From an uncultured Verrucomicrobia subdivision 3 bacterium (GTDB taxonomy: Bacteria > Verrucomicrobiota > Verrucomicrobiae > Limisphaerales > UBA11358), in the NCBI GenBank assembly GCA_903847285.1, contig CAINDH010000289.1, positions 1 through 48,205 of the forward strand: DNA of 48,205 nucleotides, in the 5' to 3' direction. Position 1 is the first letter of the stretch; every line of letters starts with the position of its first letter. The notes below the pieces were generated by a model. It did not search any database. It was given only the letters and a program-made list of their open reading frames with translations, and was not told the origin of the DNA. Below are positions 31,064 through 39,881 of this stretch, in pieces. The position numbers and the translations under genes were made by a program.

Positions 31064-31594
31064 ATGGCTGAAGAAAAATCTAATCCGGAGGGCGAGAAGC
31101 CAGCCGAGACACCCGCGGCCGCCGGCGGCGGGGCGAAAGCGTGGTTGCCGCTCATCCTCGCCGTTGTGCTCATGCCTGCGCTGGCGTTCGGCATGACGAA
31201 GTTTGTCATCGTGCCGTCGCTGCAAAAAAGCCTCGGGATCAAGGAGCCCGCTGAGGGCAAAAGCGAGCACGGAAAAAAAGGCGAGAACAAGAAGATTAAT
31301 GTGCCGTTCCAAAAACTACTGGTGAATATTGCCGGCACGATGGGGCAGCGGTTTTTGCTCGTAAGCCTTTCACTCAACAGCAGCGGGGGCGAAGAATTCA
31401 AAACCAAGGTCACAGAGAGCGACGCCGCGCTGCGCGATATGTGCCTGGGCGTTTTGTCCACCAAGACGCTGGCCGATCTGGAGAAGCCCGGCGCACGCAA
31501 CATCATCCGCACCGAACTCATCAACGGCTTCAACAATATTCTCGGCGACAACTCCGTCTCCGAAATCTACATCACCGAGTTTGGTATCCAGTGA
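31064..31594 (+). CDS. fliL: FliL, flagellar basal-body-associated protein
   Basis: Membrane protein near the stator. A 176-aa protein with a polar N-terminus, one membrane helix (LPLILAVVLMPALAFGMTKFVIV) and the family C-terminus (FQKLLVNIAGTMGQRFLLVSLSLN, RTELINGFNNILGDNSVSEIYITEFGIQ). It ends 2 bases before fliM. Confidence 0.9.
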   Translation: MAEEKSNPEGEKPAETPAAAGGGAKAWLPLILAVVLMPALAFGMTKFVIVPSLQKSLGIKEPAEGKSEHGKKGENKKINVPFQKLLVNIAGTMGQRFLLVSLSLNSSGGEEFKTKVTESDAALRDMCLGVLSTKTLADLEKPGARNIIRTELINGFNNILGDNSVSEIYITEFGIQ

Positions 31595-31596
31595 TT

Positions 31597-32574
31597 ATGG
31601 ACTCCACCGCGACCGCCGAAGCTCCTGCCGCCGAAGCGTCCGCCGCCTCGGCCACCGTGCGGGTGCTTACGAGCAAGGGGGTTAATGAATCACGACTCGC
31701 TTCGGAAATTCGTCCGCACGATTTCCGCCAGTCCGGTTTTCTCGCCGCGAGCGAACTCCGGCGCATTCGCCAGCGCCATGAGCAGATCATCCGTTCGTTG
31801 GCCGCACGTTTGGCGATTTATCTACGCCTTGAGTGCAACGTTTCGCTGGCTAAAGTCCACATCCTCGGCTACCAGAAATTCACCGAAAGCATCGCCAATC
31901 CCGCGCACATCACCTTATTCAAAACCGAGCCACTCAAAGGCGTCGGCCTGCTCGTGATTCCGCCGAAACTGGCATTGCAATTCGCTGACCGGTTGCTGGG
32001 AGGCCCCGGCCAGATGCCTGACGCAAACCGCGATTTGTCCGACATCGAAATCGCCATCACCGATCAGGCCGCCATGCTCATCCTCGCCGAGTGGTGCAGC
32101 CATTGGCCGGAAATGCGCGACCTCCATGCACAAGTTCTCGGCCACGAGAACAATAGCAAGTTTCTCCAGACCGCACCGCCCGATGCCTCCATGCTGATTA
32201 TTTCTGTGGATACCAACATCGCCGAGCAGAAGGAAACGTTTCACATCGTCTTTCCTTACGCCACGGTGGATCCGCTCATGCGGCGCATCACGCCACCCAT
32301 GCCGGAAAACGAAACCACACCGCAGCCAGCAGTTAAGTCGCAATGGAACCGCGAGTTCGACAGCGTAAACGTTCCACTCACCGCCGAGTGGCAGGGGTTA
32401 AAACTTTCCGCCGGCGACATCACGCGACTCAAGCCCGGCGACACGCTCACACTCGATCCCGCTTGCGCCGCGCAAGTTGTCGTGCGCCTTGGCAACCTCG
32501 CCAAATTTTTCGGTCGTCCCGGAACCAGCGACGGCAAATGGGCCGTGCAATTGACCAACGCCATCCACACATGA
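31597..32574 (+). CDS. fliM: FliM, motor switch protein without the usual CheY-binding start
   Basis: C-ring component. It is 325 aa, starting at ATG 31597. The middle domain is clear (EIRPHDFRQSGFLAASELRRIRQRHEQI, SLAKVHILGYQKFTESIANP, LQFADRLLGGPG) and the C-terminal SpoA domain (VPLTAEWQGLKLSAGDITRLKPGDTLTL) is present. The N-terminal LSQxEIDxLL peptide that binds CheY-P in FliM is not seen; the first 30 residues are Ala/Ser/Glu-rich. The stop overlaps fliN by ATGA. Confidence 0.88.
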   Translation: MDSTATAEAPAAEASAASATVRVLTSKGVNESRLASEIRPHDFRQSGFLAASELRRIRQRHEQIIRSLAARLAIYLRLECNVSLAKVHILGYQKFTESIANPAHITLFKTEPLKGVGLLVIPPKLALQFADRLLGGPGQMPDANRDLSDIEIAITDQAAMLILAEWCSHWPEMRDLHAQVLGHENNSKFLQTAPPDASMLIISVDTNIAEQKETFHIVFPYATVDPLMRRITPPMPENETTPQPAVKSQWNREFDSVNVPLTAEWQGLKLSAGDITRLKPGDTLTLDPACAAQVVVRLGNLAKFFGRPGTSDGKWAVQLTNAIHT

Positions 32575-32840
32575 ACGCCACGCTTGAAAATCCTTCCAAC
32601 CTGAATCTCGTCCTCGATGTCCCCGTCAGCCTCACCATCGAGCTTGGCGGCTGCAAGTTGCCGATGCGCGAGGTGCTGGCGCTAGTCGTCGGCTCCGTCG
32701 TGCAACTCGACAAGGCCGCCGATGCGCCGATTGAACTTAACGTGAACGGCAAGCTCATCGCGCGCGGCGAAGTCGTGGTCATCGAAGACCGCTACGGCGT
32801 AAAAATCACCGAAGTCGTCGGCTGTATTGCGCCGGTATGA
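32571..32840 (+). CDS. fliN: FliN, motor switch protein
   Basis: C-ring component with a single SpoA domain: NLVLDVPVSLTIELGGCKLPMREVLALVVGSVVQLDKAADAPIELNVNGKLIARGEVVVIEDRYGVKITEVV as consecutive family segments. The 89-aa length is normal for short FliN. Start at ATG 32571 overlaps fliM; stop overlaps fliO. Confidence 0.93.
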   Translation: MNATLENPSNLNLVLDVPVSLTIELGGCKLPMREVLALVVGSVVQLDKAADAPIELNVNGKLIARGEVVVIEDRYGVKITEVVGCIAPV

Positions 32841-33361
32841 ACCAAAACCAGCAACAGTCTTTACCCTTGCTTCCGTCCCGCGTTTTTTTTCATTGTTTTC
32901 GCGGGGGCCTGACGGGAGCGAGGTTTTTTTTACTCGTCACATTCTTGCTGTGCGCAGCGGACAATCTTTTTGCCCAGACTAATACCGCTCCAGTCGCTGT
33001 GCTTGCGCCCAACCTGCCGAACGCCGGTGCTTCGCTGCTACGTGTGCTCGGCTCACTCGCGCTGGTGCTAGGACTTTTTCTTGCGGGCGTGTGGTTTTTT
33101 AAAAACTGGCAGCGGCTGTCGCTGCAACGCGGAGCGAAACCAAAGCTAAACATTTTGGAGACGCGTTCACTCGGTGCACGGCAGGCAGTCTTCGTCGTCG
33201 GGTATGAAAAACAACGTTTCCTTGTCGCAACTTCGTCCGCGGGCGTGAATCTATTGAGCCATCTCCCCGACGCAGAACTCACCGAACCGGAATCCGACGA
33301 AAAAAACTCTGCGCCCCTGCCCTTCGCGCAGGCGCTGGCAAAAGTCCTCAAGGGAAAATGA
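32837..33361 (+). CDS. fliO: FliO, export-gate assembly protein
   Basis: Helps build the FliPQR gate. A 174-aa protein with a hydrophobic signal-like start (FFLLVTFLLCAADNLFAQ), one further membrane helix (LGSLALVLGLFLAGVWFF) and the typical cytoplasmic part (LETRSLGARQAVFVVGYEKQRFLVATSSAGVNLLSHL). Overlaps fliN and fliP by 4 bases. Confidence 0.85.
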   Translation: MNQNQQQSLPLLPSRVFFHCFRGGLTGARFFLLVTFLLCAADNLFAQTNTAPVAVLAPNLPNAGASLLRVLGSLALVLGLFLAGVWFFKNWQRLSLQRGAKPKLNILETRSLGARQAVFVVGYEKQRFLVATSSAGVNLLSHLPDAELTEPESDEKNSAPLPFAQALAKVLKGK

Positions 33362-34119
33362 AATTTTTTCCAAAAATCGCGCTGGTGATTTTTCTGTTCT
33401 CCGCAGCGGTGACGACCGTATCCGCCCAGACCAACGCCGCCACCAGTCTCGGTCCACTTTCCATTTCGCTTACACCAAACAGCGGCGCGCCGGACGTGGA
33501 TTCCAGCATCAAGATTCTTTTCACCATCACGCTGCTGTCACTAGCGCCTTCAATACTTTTGCTGATGACATGTTTCACGCGCGTGGCCATCGTGCTCGCG
33601 TTCGTGCGCTCGGCGTTGCAACTGCAGGGCACGCCAGCGAACCAAATCATCATTGGCCTATCGCTCTTCATCACCTACTTCGTCATGGCGCCAGTGTGGG
33701 ACAACATTAACCGCGTAGCACTCACTCCATATCAGGCGAAAACTATCACCAGCCAAGTCGCGCTCGACCGTGCGAGCCACGAAATCTCCGCCTTTATGCT
33801 AAAACAAACGCGGCCAAAAGATCTCGAGCTGTTCGTCTCAATGGCAAAGTTGCCGCCAACCAAAATTGAAGACATGCCGCTGCGTGTCGTCACGCCGGCT
33901 TTCATTATTAGCGAGCTACGCACAGCGTTTCAGATGGGTTTCCTGATTTACGTCCCGTTCATCTTGATCGACATCGTCGTCGCCACCGTGCTGATGATCA
34001 TGGGCATGATGATGATGCCGCCGGCGACGATTTCGATGCCGCTTAAGCTGCTGCTGTTCGTTCTCGTGGACGGCTGGACGCTCGTGGTTCAATCGCTTGT
34101 GCGCAGCTTTGGGATGTGA
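33358..34119 (+). CDS. fliP: FliP, export-gate protein
   Basis: Core of the type III export channel. A 253-aa protein with a signal peptide, first membrane part LFTITLLSLAPSILLLMTCFTRVAIVLAFVRSALQLQGTPANQIIIGLSLFITYFVM and the family C-terminus (LPLRVVTPAFIISELRTAFQMGFLIYVPFILIDIVVATVLMIMGMMMMPP), all well conserved. Confidence 0.95.
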   Translation: MKFFPKIALVIFLFSAAVTTVSAQTNAATSLGPLSISLTPNSGAPDVDSSIKILFTITLLSLAPSILLLMTCFTRVAIVLAFVRSALQLQGTPANQIIIGLSLFITYFVMAPVWDNINRVALTPYQAKTITSQVALDRASHEISAFMLKQTRPKDLELFVSMAKLPPTKIEDMPLRVVTPAFIISELRTAFQMGFLIYVPFILIDIVVATVLMIMGMMMMPPATISMPLKLLLFVLVDGWTLVVQSLVRSFGM

Positions 34120-34122
34120 TTT

Positions 34123-34392
34123 ATGAATCCAGAATTCGCCATTGACCTGTTGAAGAGCCTGATTCTCCTCGCGCTCACGATAGCTACGCCGATCTTGCTC
34201 ACCGCGATGGTCATCGGTCTTGCCATCAGTTTGTTTCAGGCCGTGACAACAATCCACGAACAGACACTCGCCTTCGTGCCGAAGGCGCTCGGCGTTATCG
34301 CCATCATGCTGCTCCTGCTGCCGTGGATCGTGCGAACGCTGATGGAATTCACCACCAGCGTGATTATGAAAATGCCGCAGATGGTTAATTGA
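34123..34392 (+). CDS. fliQ: FliQ, export-gate protein
   Basis: An 89-aa protein with two membrane helices (LLKSLILLALTIATPILLTAMVIGLAISLFQAVTTIHEQTLAFVPK as in FliQ, then ALGVIAIMLLLLPWIVRTLMEFT). Standard size and order. Confidence 0.95.
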   Translation: MNPEFAIDLLKSLILLALTIATPILLTAMVIGLAISLFQAVTTIHEQTLAFVPKALGVIAIMLLLLPWIVRTLMEFTTSVIMKMPQMVN

Positions 34393-34473
34393 GAATTGAG
34401 CCATAAAGACAAAATCAGTTTGACAAGGTGAATGCTTTTTCACGCAACACGCATCACTCGCCACGCACCTTAA

Positions 34474-35238
34474 ATGGACTTTGATTTCTACAACTGGATG
34501 CTGGTGTTCGTGCGCGTCGGCGCGTTTCTATTGGCGCTGCCGTTTTTTTCGGCGGTGAATTTCCCGGTGATGATGCGCGTGGCGCTCGGCGCGCTGACCG
34601 CACTACTGATTTCCCCACAGCTGCCGTCCTTCCCCATTCACAGCCTAGACTTCTTTTCATTGCTCGGTCTGATGTTTCGTGAAGTCAGCATTGGCCTGCT
34701 GCTCGGCTTTGTGGGGCGCATTATTTTTTTCGCGGCGGATATCGCCGGCATGATTATCGCCTCTGAACTCGGCCTGAATATGGGCATGATTTTTGATCCG
34801 GCCACGCGCCAGTCGGAACCAATTCCGGGACTGATTTTGTTTCTCCTCGCCACACTCACAATGCTCACGCTGGATTTGCACCACGGCATGCTACTCGGCT
34901 TCGCCAAAACTTTCGAGGTGCTGCCCATCGGGGGTGGGCACTTGAGTTCGTCGCTATTTGAAATGATGGTGAGACGCACCGCGCAAATTTTTGTGACCGC
35001 GCTGCAAATTTCCGCGCCGGTAATGGCGGTGTCTTTTGTCATCACCACCATTTTTGCCGTGTTAAGCCGTGCTGTTCCGCAAATGAATGTCTTCGCGGAA
35101 AGTTTCGGTATCCGCATCGCGGGAGGCTTGATTGTCTTCGGCTTCACACTGCAAATCACCGCGCAGTATGTTGAAAACTATTTGCGCCGTCTCCCGGATG
35201 ACTTGTTGTCGTTCGGTAAATTAATAGGCGGCAGTTAA
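34474..35238 (+). CDS. fliR: FliR, export-gate protein
   Basis: A 254-aa membrane protein with about six hydrophobic segments; family signatures FVRVGAFLLALPFFS, FREVSIGLLLGFVGRIIFFAADIAGMIIASELGL and DPATRQSEPIPGLILFLLATLTMLTLDLHHGML. The 81 bases before it hold no promoter I can support. Confidence 0.93.
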   Translation: MDFDFYNWMLVFVRVGAFLLALPFFSAVNFPVMMRVALGALTALLISPQLPSFPIHSLDFFSLLGLMFREVSIGLLLGFVGRIIFFAADIAGMIIASELGLNMGMIFDPATRQSEPIPGLILFLLATLTMLTLDLHHGMLLGFAKTFEVLPIGGGHLSSSLFEMMVRRTAQIFVTALQISAPVMAVSFVITTIFAVLSRAVPQMNVFAESFGIRIAGGLIVFGFTLQITAQYVENYLRRLPDDLLSFGKLIGGS

Positions 35239-35244
35239 AATTTT

Positions 35245-36327
35245 ATGTCCGAGCAAACTGGTGAAAAGACAGAGTTGCCAACGCAGCGCAGGCTGGAGGA
35301 CGCGATCAAGAAAGGTCAAATCCCGCGCAGCGCCGAGGTCCAGACCGTCTTCGTGCTGCTCGCCTCCGTCGCTGCGCTCACGTTTTGCGGACGCGAATCC
35401 TGGAGCCAACTCGTCAACGTCAGCGTCTCCACTTATAGCCATCTTTACAACACGCCGCTCACCGTCGACTCGCTGCAAAGCTACGGCGTCACAGGCTTGC
35501 TCGTCATTTTGAAATGCGCCGGGCCGATTGTTCTGGCCACGATGCTTGCCGGCCTGCTGGCAGGTGCCCTGCAAAACCGTTTTCAAACGGCATCTGAGGT
35601 TTTAGCGCCCGACTGGAGCCGCGTGAATCCTATCAACGGATTTCAACGCCTGTTCTCCGGTAGTTCACTCATGCCGACCGCCGTGGCCGCGGTCAAATTC
35701 GCTGTCATCTTTGCGCTCACTTACACGCAGATCCAAAAAGTTTTGCTGGATCCGATTTTCACCACGTCCGTCAGCGTCGGACGACTCGCGGAATTTCTCG
35801 GCTCAACCGCGCTGGCGATTTTGCTCCGCATCAGCCTGGCGTTAATCGTCATCGCCGCCGCCGACTACGGCTATCAATACTGGAAAATTGGACGCGACCT
35901 CATGATGACAAAAGAGGAGTTGAAGGAAGAATCCAAGAGCACCGACGGCAATCCGCAGATGAAAGCCGCGCGGCGGCGACGACGCAGCGTCAGCAAAGCC
36001 AAGCAGCTCGCCGAAGTCGCCAAGGCTGACGTCATCGTGACCAACCCCACGCGCATTGCCATCGCCCTGCGCTACGACCGCAAGACCATGAAAGCGCCGA
36101 AAGTCGTGGCCAAGGGCATCCGCCTCAACGCAAAAAAAATCCGTGAGATCGCCTCGCAACATCAAGTGCCGATGATTGAAAATAAACCGCTGGCACGGAT
36201 GCTCTTCAAGCACGCCCGAGTCGGCAGTGAAGTGCCAGCGAATCTCTATGCTGCCGTCGCAGAAATTCTTGCTTGGGTCTATCGCGTTAACCGCTACCGG
36301 TATTTCTTGGAGCGGAACCAGGCATAG
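35245..36327 (+). CDS. flhB: FlhB, export switch protein with altered cleavage site
   Basis: Controls substrate switching in flagellar export. It is 360 aa, with the usual opening (SEQTGEKTELPTQRRLEDAIKKGQIPRS), four membrane segments and the cytoplasmic domain. The autocleavage motif is NPTR (267-270) instead of NPTH, the His codon being replaced by CGC. Asn and Pro, which drive cleavage, remain. It is the last flagellar gene and converges on batE with 14 bases between the stops. Confidence 0.93.
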   Translation: MSEQTGEKTELPTQRRLEDAIKKGQIPRSAEVQTVFVLLASVAALTFCGRESWSQLVNVSVSTYSHLYNTPLTVDSLQSYGVTGLLVILKCAGPIVLATMLAGLLAGALQNRFQTASEVLAPDWSRVNPINGFQRLFSGSSLMPTAVAAVKFAVIFALTYTQIQKVLLDPIFTTSVSVGRLAEFLGSTALAILLRISLALIVIAAADYGYQYWKIGRDLMMTKEELKEESKSTDGNPQMKAARRRRRSVSKAKQLAEVAKADVIVTNPTRIAIALRYDRKTMKAPKVVAKGIRLNAKKIREIASQHQVPMIENKPLARMLFKHARVGSEVPANLYAAVAEILAWVYRVNRYRYFLERNQA

Positions 36328-36341
36328 CAATGGTCTGGCTT

Positions 36342-37064
36342 CTATTCGTTGATAAATCCCACTTGGTCTCGCGCAATCCAGCCTGAAGCCATGGGGGTGC
36401 GGACAAAAAAATAATTCCCACGCGTCTTCACCCGCCGCAGCGGTTCACCGGCGGGTAGCGTGGAATGCAGTTCGCTGCCGCTTGTCGGCGTCAGTCGTAG
36501 CGCTGCATTTTTCTTCACCACAAATCCGATATCTCTGCGGCTGACCAAACCTACGTTCGCCGTCAGGGCAAAAATAAAAATGCAAACGCCCAGTGCCGCC
36601 AGCGCCTGCAGCCCGTCGGACTTTTTACGCCGAAATACGCGCGGCAATACCAGTGCGCCACCTGCCAGCCACAGCCCCGCGCCCGCCAACCATGCCCAGG
36701 TAATCGGCGGCAACCACGTCGAAAGCGTCTCAAACCAGTGCAACTCGGGTGCGTCCACCTGCATCACTTGCCGCGCGAATTTCAAATTTTTTCGGGCAGC
36801 CGCGTCCTGCGGATTGAGCCACGCGGCTTGCTCCCACGCGAGCAACGCCACGCCCGCGTGACCGCTTTGCCATTCAGCAATGCCTAGATTTACCAACCCG
36901 CCGGAGGAAGGCTGTGCCTGTATGGATTTTTTGAAAGCCAGTGCCGCCTTGGAAAAATCACCCGCGCGCGCCGCCACTGTGCCATCGGCAAAATCATCCG
37001 CCGCAGCGCGCCTTGAAATTGCGGCGACCAGCAGCAACGCAAACAGCAGCAGCCTACTTGTCAT
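36342..37064 (-). CDS. batE: BatE-like TPR/SH3 protein
   Basis: A 240-aa protein with a signal-like start (SRLLLFALLLVAAISRRAAAD), a TPR region (GDFSKAALAFKKSIQAQPSSGGLVNLGIAEWQSGHAGVALLAWEQAAWLNPQDAAARKNL), two membrane helices (TWAWLAGAGLWLAGGALVL, ALAALGVCIFIFALTANVGLV) and a C-terminal SH3-like part (KNAALRLTPTSGSELHSTLPAGEPLRRVKTRGNYFFVR). This is the BatE layout at the end of the bat operon. Start overlaps the batD stop. Confidence 0.75.
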   Translation of the reverse strand: MTSRLLLFALLLVAAISRRAAADDFADGTVAARAGDFSKAALAFKKSIQAQPSSGGLVNLGIAEWQSGHAGVALLAWEQAAWLNPQDAAARKNLKFARQVMQVDAPELHWFETLSTWLPPITWAWLAGAGLWLAGGALVLPRVFRRKKSDGLQALAALGVCIFIFALTANVGLVSRRDIGFVVKKNAALRLTPTSGSELHSTLPAGEPLRRVKTRGNYFFVRTPMASGWIARDQVGFINE

Positions 37065-38902
37065 AATTTTACCTCCAGCTTGCTCAGCACTTTTTCCACT
37101 TCCGCCGCGAGGTGCAGCGGAATTGTCGCGGCTGCCCTCCCGCTAAATTCAGCATCCGCCGCGGCAAAAATCTTCCGGACCATCTCGCCTTCGATCCCGT
37201 CACGTTCCGTCGCGCTGAACTGCGTCAGCACATCGCCGCACACCATTGCCCGTGCCGCCGCTGGATAATGCGGGGCCACGGCAATCCTCATTGCCGCCAC
37301 CGCGTGCATGAGAAATGCCTTCTCATCGGCCGCAATGACCGCGCGACAGCAATTTCTGCGCTCCCGCTTTAATTCCCGTTTCGCCTCCCGCCGCCGGATA
37401 ATTTCGGGGTGTGCCTCCAAGAACCGCCGCCGCTCGTCCCACCGCCACAGCAAGACCAACCCCAACACTGGTAGCAACAGCAGAAACACCAGTCCGCCGC
37501 GAAACTGCGGTGGCCGCATATTTGCCGCCGTCTTGCCGAGCGTGGTCGCCTGCTCGCTCAATTTCAGCGGCGCAGCATTCTTTTCCGGATCGTAGTAGCC
37601 GCGTAGTTCTACCGGCAAGTCTTCGCCCTGCACCGTCACCGACTGCGCAGGAATGCTTAGGTCGTAGAATTTTTCCAAAGCCAGATCGAAGGCAGAGAAC
37701 GGAATTGAGGGGGTGTTCGTCGCCTCATCTGTCAGCGGAATCAGCGTGAAAACATTTTCGCCCGGTTTGCCCGCGATGATCTGCCAGTCACGCGAACGCG
37801 GCGGCTCCGGCGGCACGAAGCGCGAGAGATTCGTCCCCGGTTGAAAATTATATTTTAATTTTACCGGCTCGCCCACCCGCAGCCGGTTCGTGGCCAAAAG
37901 AATTTTGTCCGCCAAAAACTTTCCCATCGAGCCGGTAAAGCCCGGCAAATCGTCAGCGGGTAGCGGGCGCACATTCAGCTTCAGCGGCTCGGAGGTGAGG
38001 AAAACATATTTTGGCGCGCCGCCAGCAATTGTCACCTGCCCGCTGATCGCAATCGGCCCGCCAAAGTCGCGCCCCGCAGTGAACGCCTGCGCGGAGAGAT
38101 TTATCGTCCCGGCGACAATCGGCGTGGCCACAGTTTCATGAACGAACGCGGTTTTCACTTGGCCGTCGTGCTTCACCGGCTCAACCAACTGGCGCGTGGA
38201 CATTTTATCAGTCATCAGACCGACGCTGTTGAATTGCACTTCACGCAACGCCTCGATTTCATTTCCCGGCCCAACCGGCAGCAGCACGCGCACGCGGAAC
38301 GGCTGGCCTAAAAAAAGATTCGTCGCCGAAGTTTCCAGCGCGAGCCGCCGCCCAACCAGCGGCTCAATATTTTTGACCATCACTTCCAGGCTCGCCGCCG
38401 GGATTTCCACCGGCTGCCCAGCGACCGTCACCGTGAAATTCGAAACCGTGAAATGACCCGCCGCCGCGGGCTGCACCTCAAACAAAAATGACGTGAGCGG
38501 ACGAAACCGATTGCCGTCCAGCCGCGCAATCTGCCCGTGCGCAGGCGAGCTAAATTTCAATTCATCCGGCGCGGAAATTTTTTCCGGCAGCGCGAACGAG
38601 GATTCCGCCGCATCCACGTTCACACGGTAAAAAGTTTTGTCACCCACGCCCACGCTGGCTGGCTCAAAGCCCGCCACAGCCAAAACCGTTTCCGGAGGCG
38701 CAACCTCGATGGGCGCTTGCTGGATTTGAAGCTGCCCCTGCAACGCTGGCGGGATTTGCGGTGGTGCTTGGGCGAATAATCGTAGCGATGAAGAAACTAC
38801 TAACATCCAACTGCCAACAACCAGCTTCCATTTGCCGACGACGCACGAACGCGCCAACGTTGGATGTTGGATGTTGGCAGTTGGATGTTTAATGTTTTCC
38901 AT
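37061..38902 (-). CDS. batD: BatD-like protein (aerotolerance operon)
   Basis: A 613-aa envelope protein starting at ATG 38902, one base after the batC stop. The mature part is beta-rich (VGDKTFYRVNVDAAESSFALPEKI, FEVQPAAAGHFTVSNFTVTVAGQPVEIPAASLEVMV), as in BatD, with a late membrane helix (FRGGLVFLLLLPVLGLVLLW) and a basic cytoplasmic tail. Residues 5-34, including the export segment, are encoded by a palindromic repeat (38802-38889). Known bat operons protect cells under envelope or oxygen stress. Confidence 0.75.
   Translation of the reverse strand: MENIKHPTANIQHPTLARSCVVGKWKLVVGSWMLVVSSSLRLFAQAPPQIPPALQGQLQIQQAPIEVAPPETVLAVAGFEPASVGVGDKTFYRVNVDAAESSFALPEKISAPDELKFSSPAHGQIARLDGNRFRPLTSFLFEVQPAAAGHFTVSNFTVTVAGQPVEIPAASLEVMVKNIEPLVGRRLALETSATNLFLGQPFRVRVLLPVGPGNEIEALREVQFNSVGLMTDKMSTRQLVEPVKHDGQVKTAFVHETVATPIVAGTINLSAQAFTAGRDFGGPIAISGQVTIAGGAPKYVFLTSEPLKLNVRPLPADDLPGFTGSMGKFLADKILLATNRLRVGEPVKLKYNFQPGTNLSRFVPPEPPRSRDWQIIAGKPGENVFTLIPLTDEATNTPSIPFSAFDLALEKFYDLSIPAQSVTVQGEDLPVELRGYYDPEKNAAPLKLSEQATTLGKTAANMRPPQFRGGLVFLLLLPVLGLVLLWRWDERRRFLEAHPEIIRRREAKRELKRERRNCCRAVIAADEKAFLMHAVAAMRIAVAPHYPAAARAMVCGDVLTQFSATERDGIEGEMVRKIFAAADAEFSGRAAATIPLHLAAEVEKVLSKLEVKL
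38802..38889. repeat. 88-bp palindromic repeat inside batD
   Basis: AACATCCAACTGCCAAC (38802-38818) and GTTGGCAGTTGGATGTT (38873-38889) are perfect 17-base inverted copies around a 54-base centre that itself repeats CCAAC/GTTGG units. It looks like a REP- or MITE-type element that became coding. It supplies batD codons 5-34. Confidence 0.75.
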
Positions 38903-38903
38903 G

Positions 38904-39881
38904 TTACCAGTTCCGACCATTCTTCTCTTTCGGTGGCGTGCCCGGCTTGTCTCCACCCATCGGCAGCCGACGCGTGCCATCCACGGAAATACCATCCAGC
39001 ATCTGTCCGGCAGCGTCCGGCGAAAGCAGCATCTGCATTTGCTCGCCTTCGCGACCTTCGCCTTCCTCTTTGCCTGCGAGCGATTCCGGTTTCACGCCAT
39101 CCTTGCCCTTACCATCCTCATCTTCATCGCCTTCGCCCTTGCCGCCGGGCGGCGCATCAGGCGCGGGAATCTGCCCCTTTAGCTTGCCCAACATTTTTCC
39201 TAACTGATCTTTTTTTCCAGCCATCTGCCCGGCCATCTGCTGCATTTTTTGCAACTCGTCCACGACTTTGGCTATCTGGCGTTCGACCGTCTCAGCGTTG
39301 TGCAACGCGTTTGTATCCGCCGGATTCAACTCCGCTGCGCCGTGAAAATCATCCGCCGCCCGGCGCCACTTGGTCAGCGTTTTGCCAAACGTTTCCAGCG
39401 CGGTCTTGACGGCTTTTTCGGCGTCGCGCAATTCTTTCCGCGCCCCACGACCGTTGAGGTAGGCGTTGACCATCTTCGCCAGATTATTTTCCGCCTCTGC
39501 CGATTCACCAGCACGCAACGCCTCTTCACCCGCCGCCAACGCCGCGTTGCCACGCGCAGAAACCTTCTGTGCGTCCGGCCCGTTTTTCAAAATCGCTGCG
39601 CCATCCGCGAAGCGCACATGCCCCAGATTGAACATTGCCAGCGGCTGCAACCGCTCGTCTTGCTGTGCCAGCGACGCCGCCAACATTTTTTCCGCCTGCA
39701 AAAAATTAGTTCCGCACAGCAGTCGGGTTCCGGCGTTGTAAAAATCGCGCGCCGTGACGGGCACGGACAGATTGGTTTCACCCGCGCGTGCCGCGGCAAT
39801 GTAAGCCGATAAAAAAAATACCCCAAACATGAACCGTCTCCACCTCGCCGAGCGTCCACGAAATGACACAAATGATTTCAT
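38904..39881 (-). CDS. batC: BatC-like TPR protein
   Basis: A 325-aa exported protein: signal segment (FMFGVFFLSAYIAAARA), TPR-like helices (DFYNAGTRLLCGTNFLQAEKMLAASLAQQDERLQPLAMFNLGHVRFADG), a charged low-complexity stretch (GKGEGDEDEDGKGKDG) and a polar tail. TPR proteins in this place are BatC. Overlaps batB by 4 bases. Confidence 0.7.
   Translation of the reverse strand: MKSFVSFRGRSARWRRFMFGVFFLSAYIAAARAGETNLSVPVTARDFYNAGTRLLCGTNFLQAEKMLAASLAQQDERLQPLAMFNLGHVRFADGAAILKNGPDAQKVSARGNAALAAGEEALRAGESAEAENNLAKMVNAYLNGRGARKELRDAEKAVKTALETFGKTLTKWRRAADDFHGAAELNPADTNALHNAETVERQIAKVVDELQKMQQMAGQMAGKKDQLGKMLGKLKGQIPAPDAPPGGKGEGDEDEDGKGKDGVKPESLAGKEEGEGREGEQMQMLLSPDAAGQMLDGISVDGTRRLPMGGDKPGTPPKEKNGRNW

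Noticed and set aside
34420..34448. A promoter before fliR (TTGACA at 34420)
   Set aside because: No -10 element at a proper distance; the gap is only repetitive CACGCA-type sequence.
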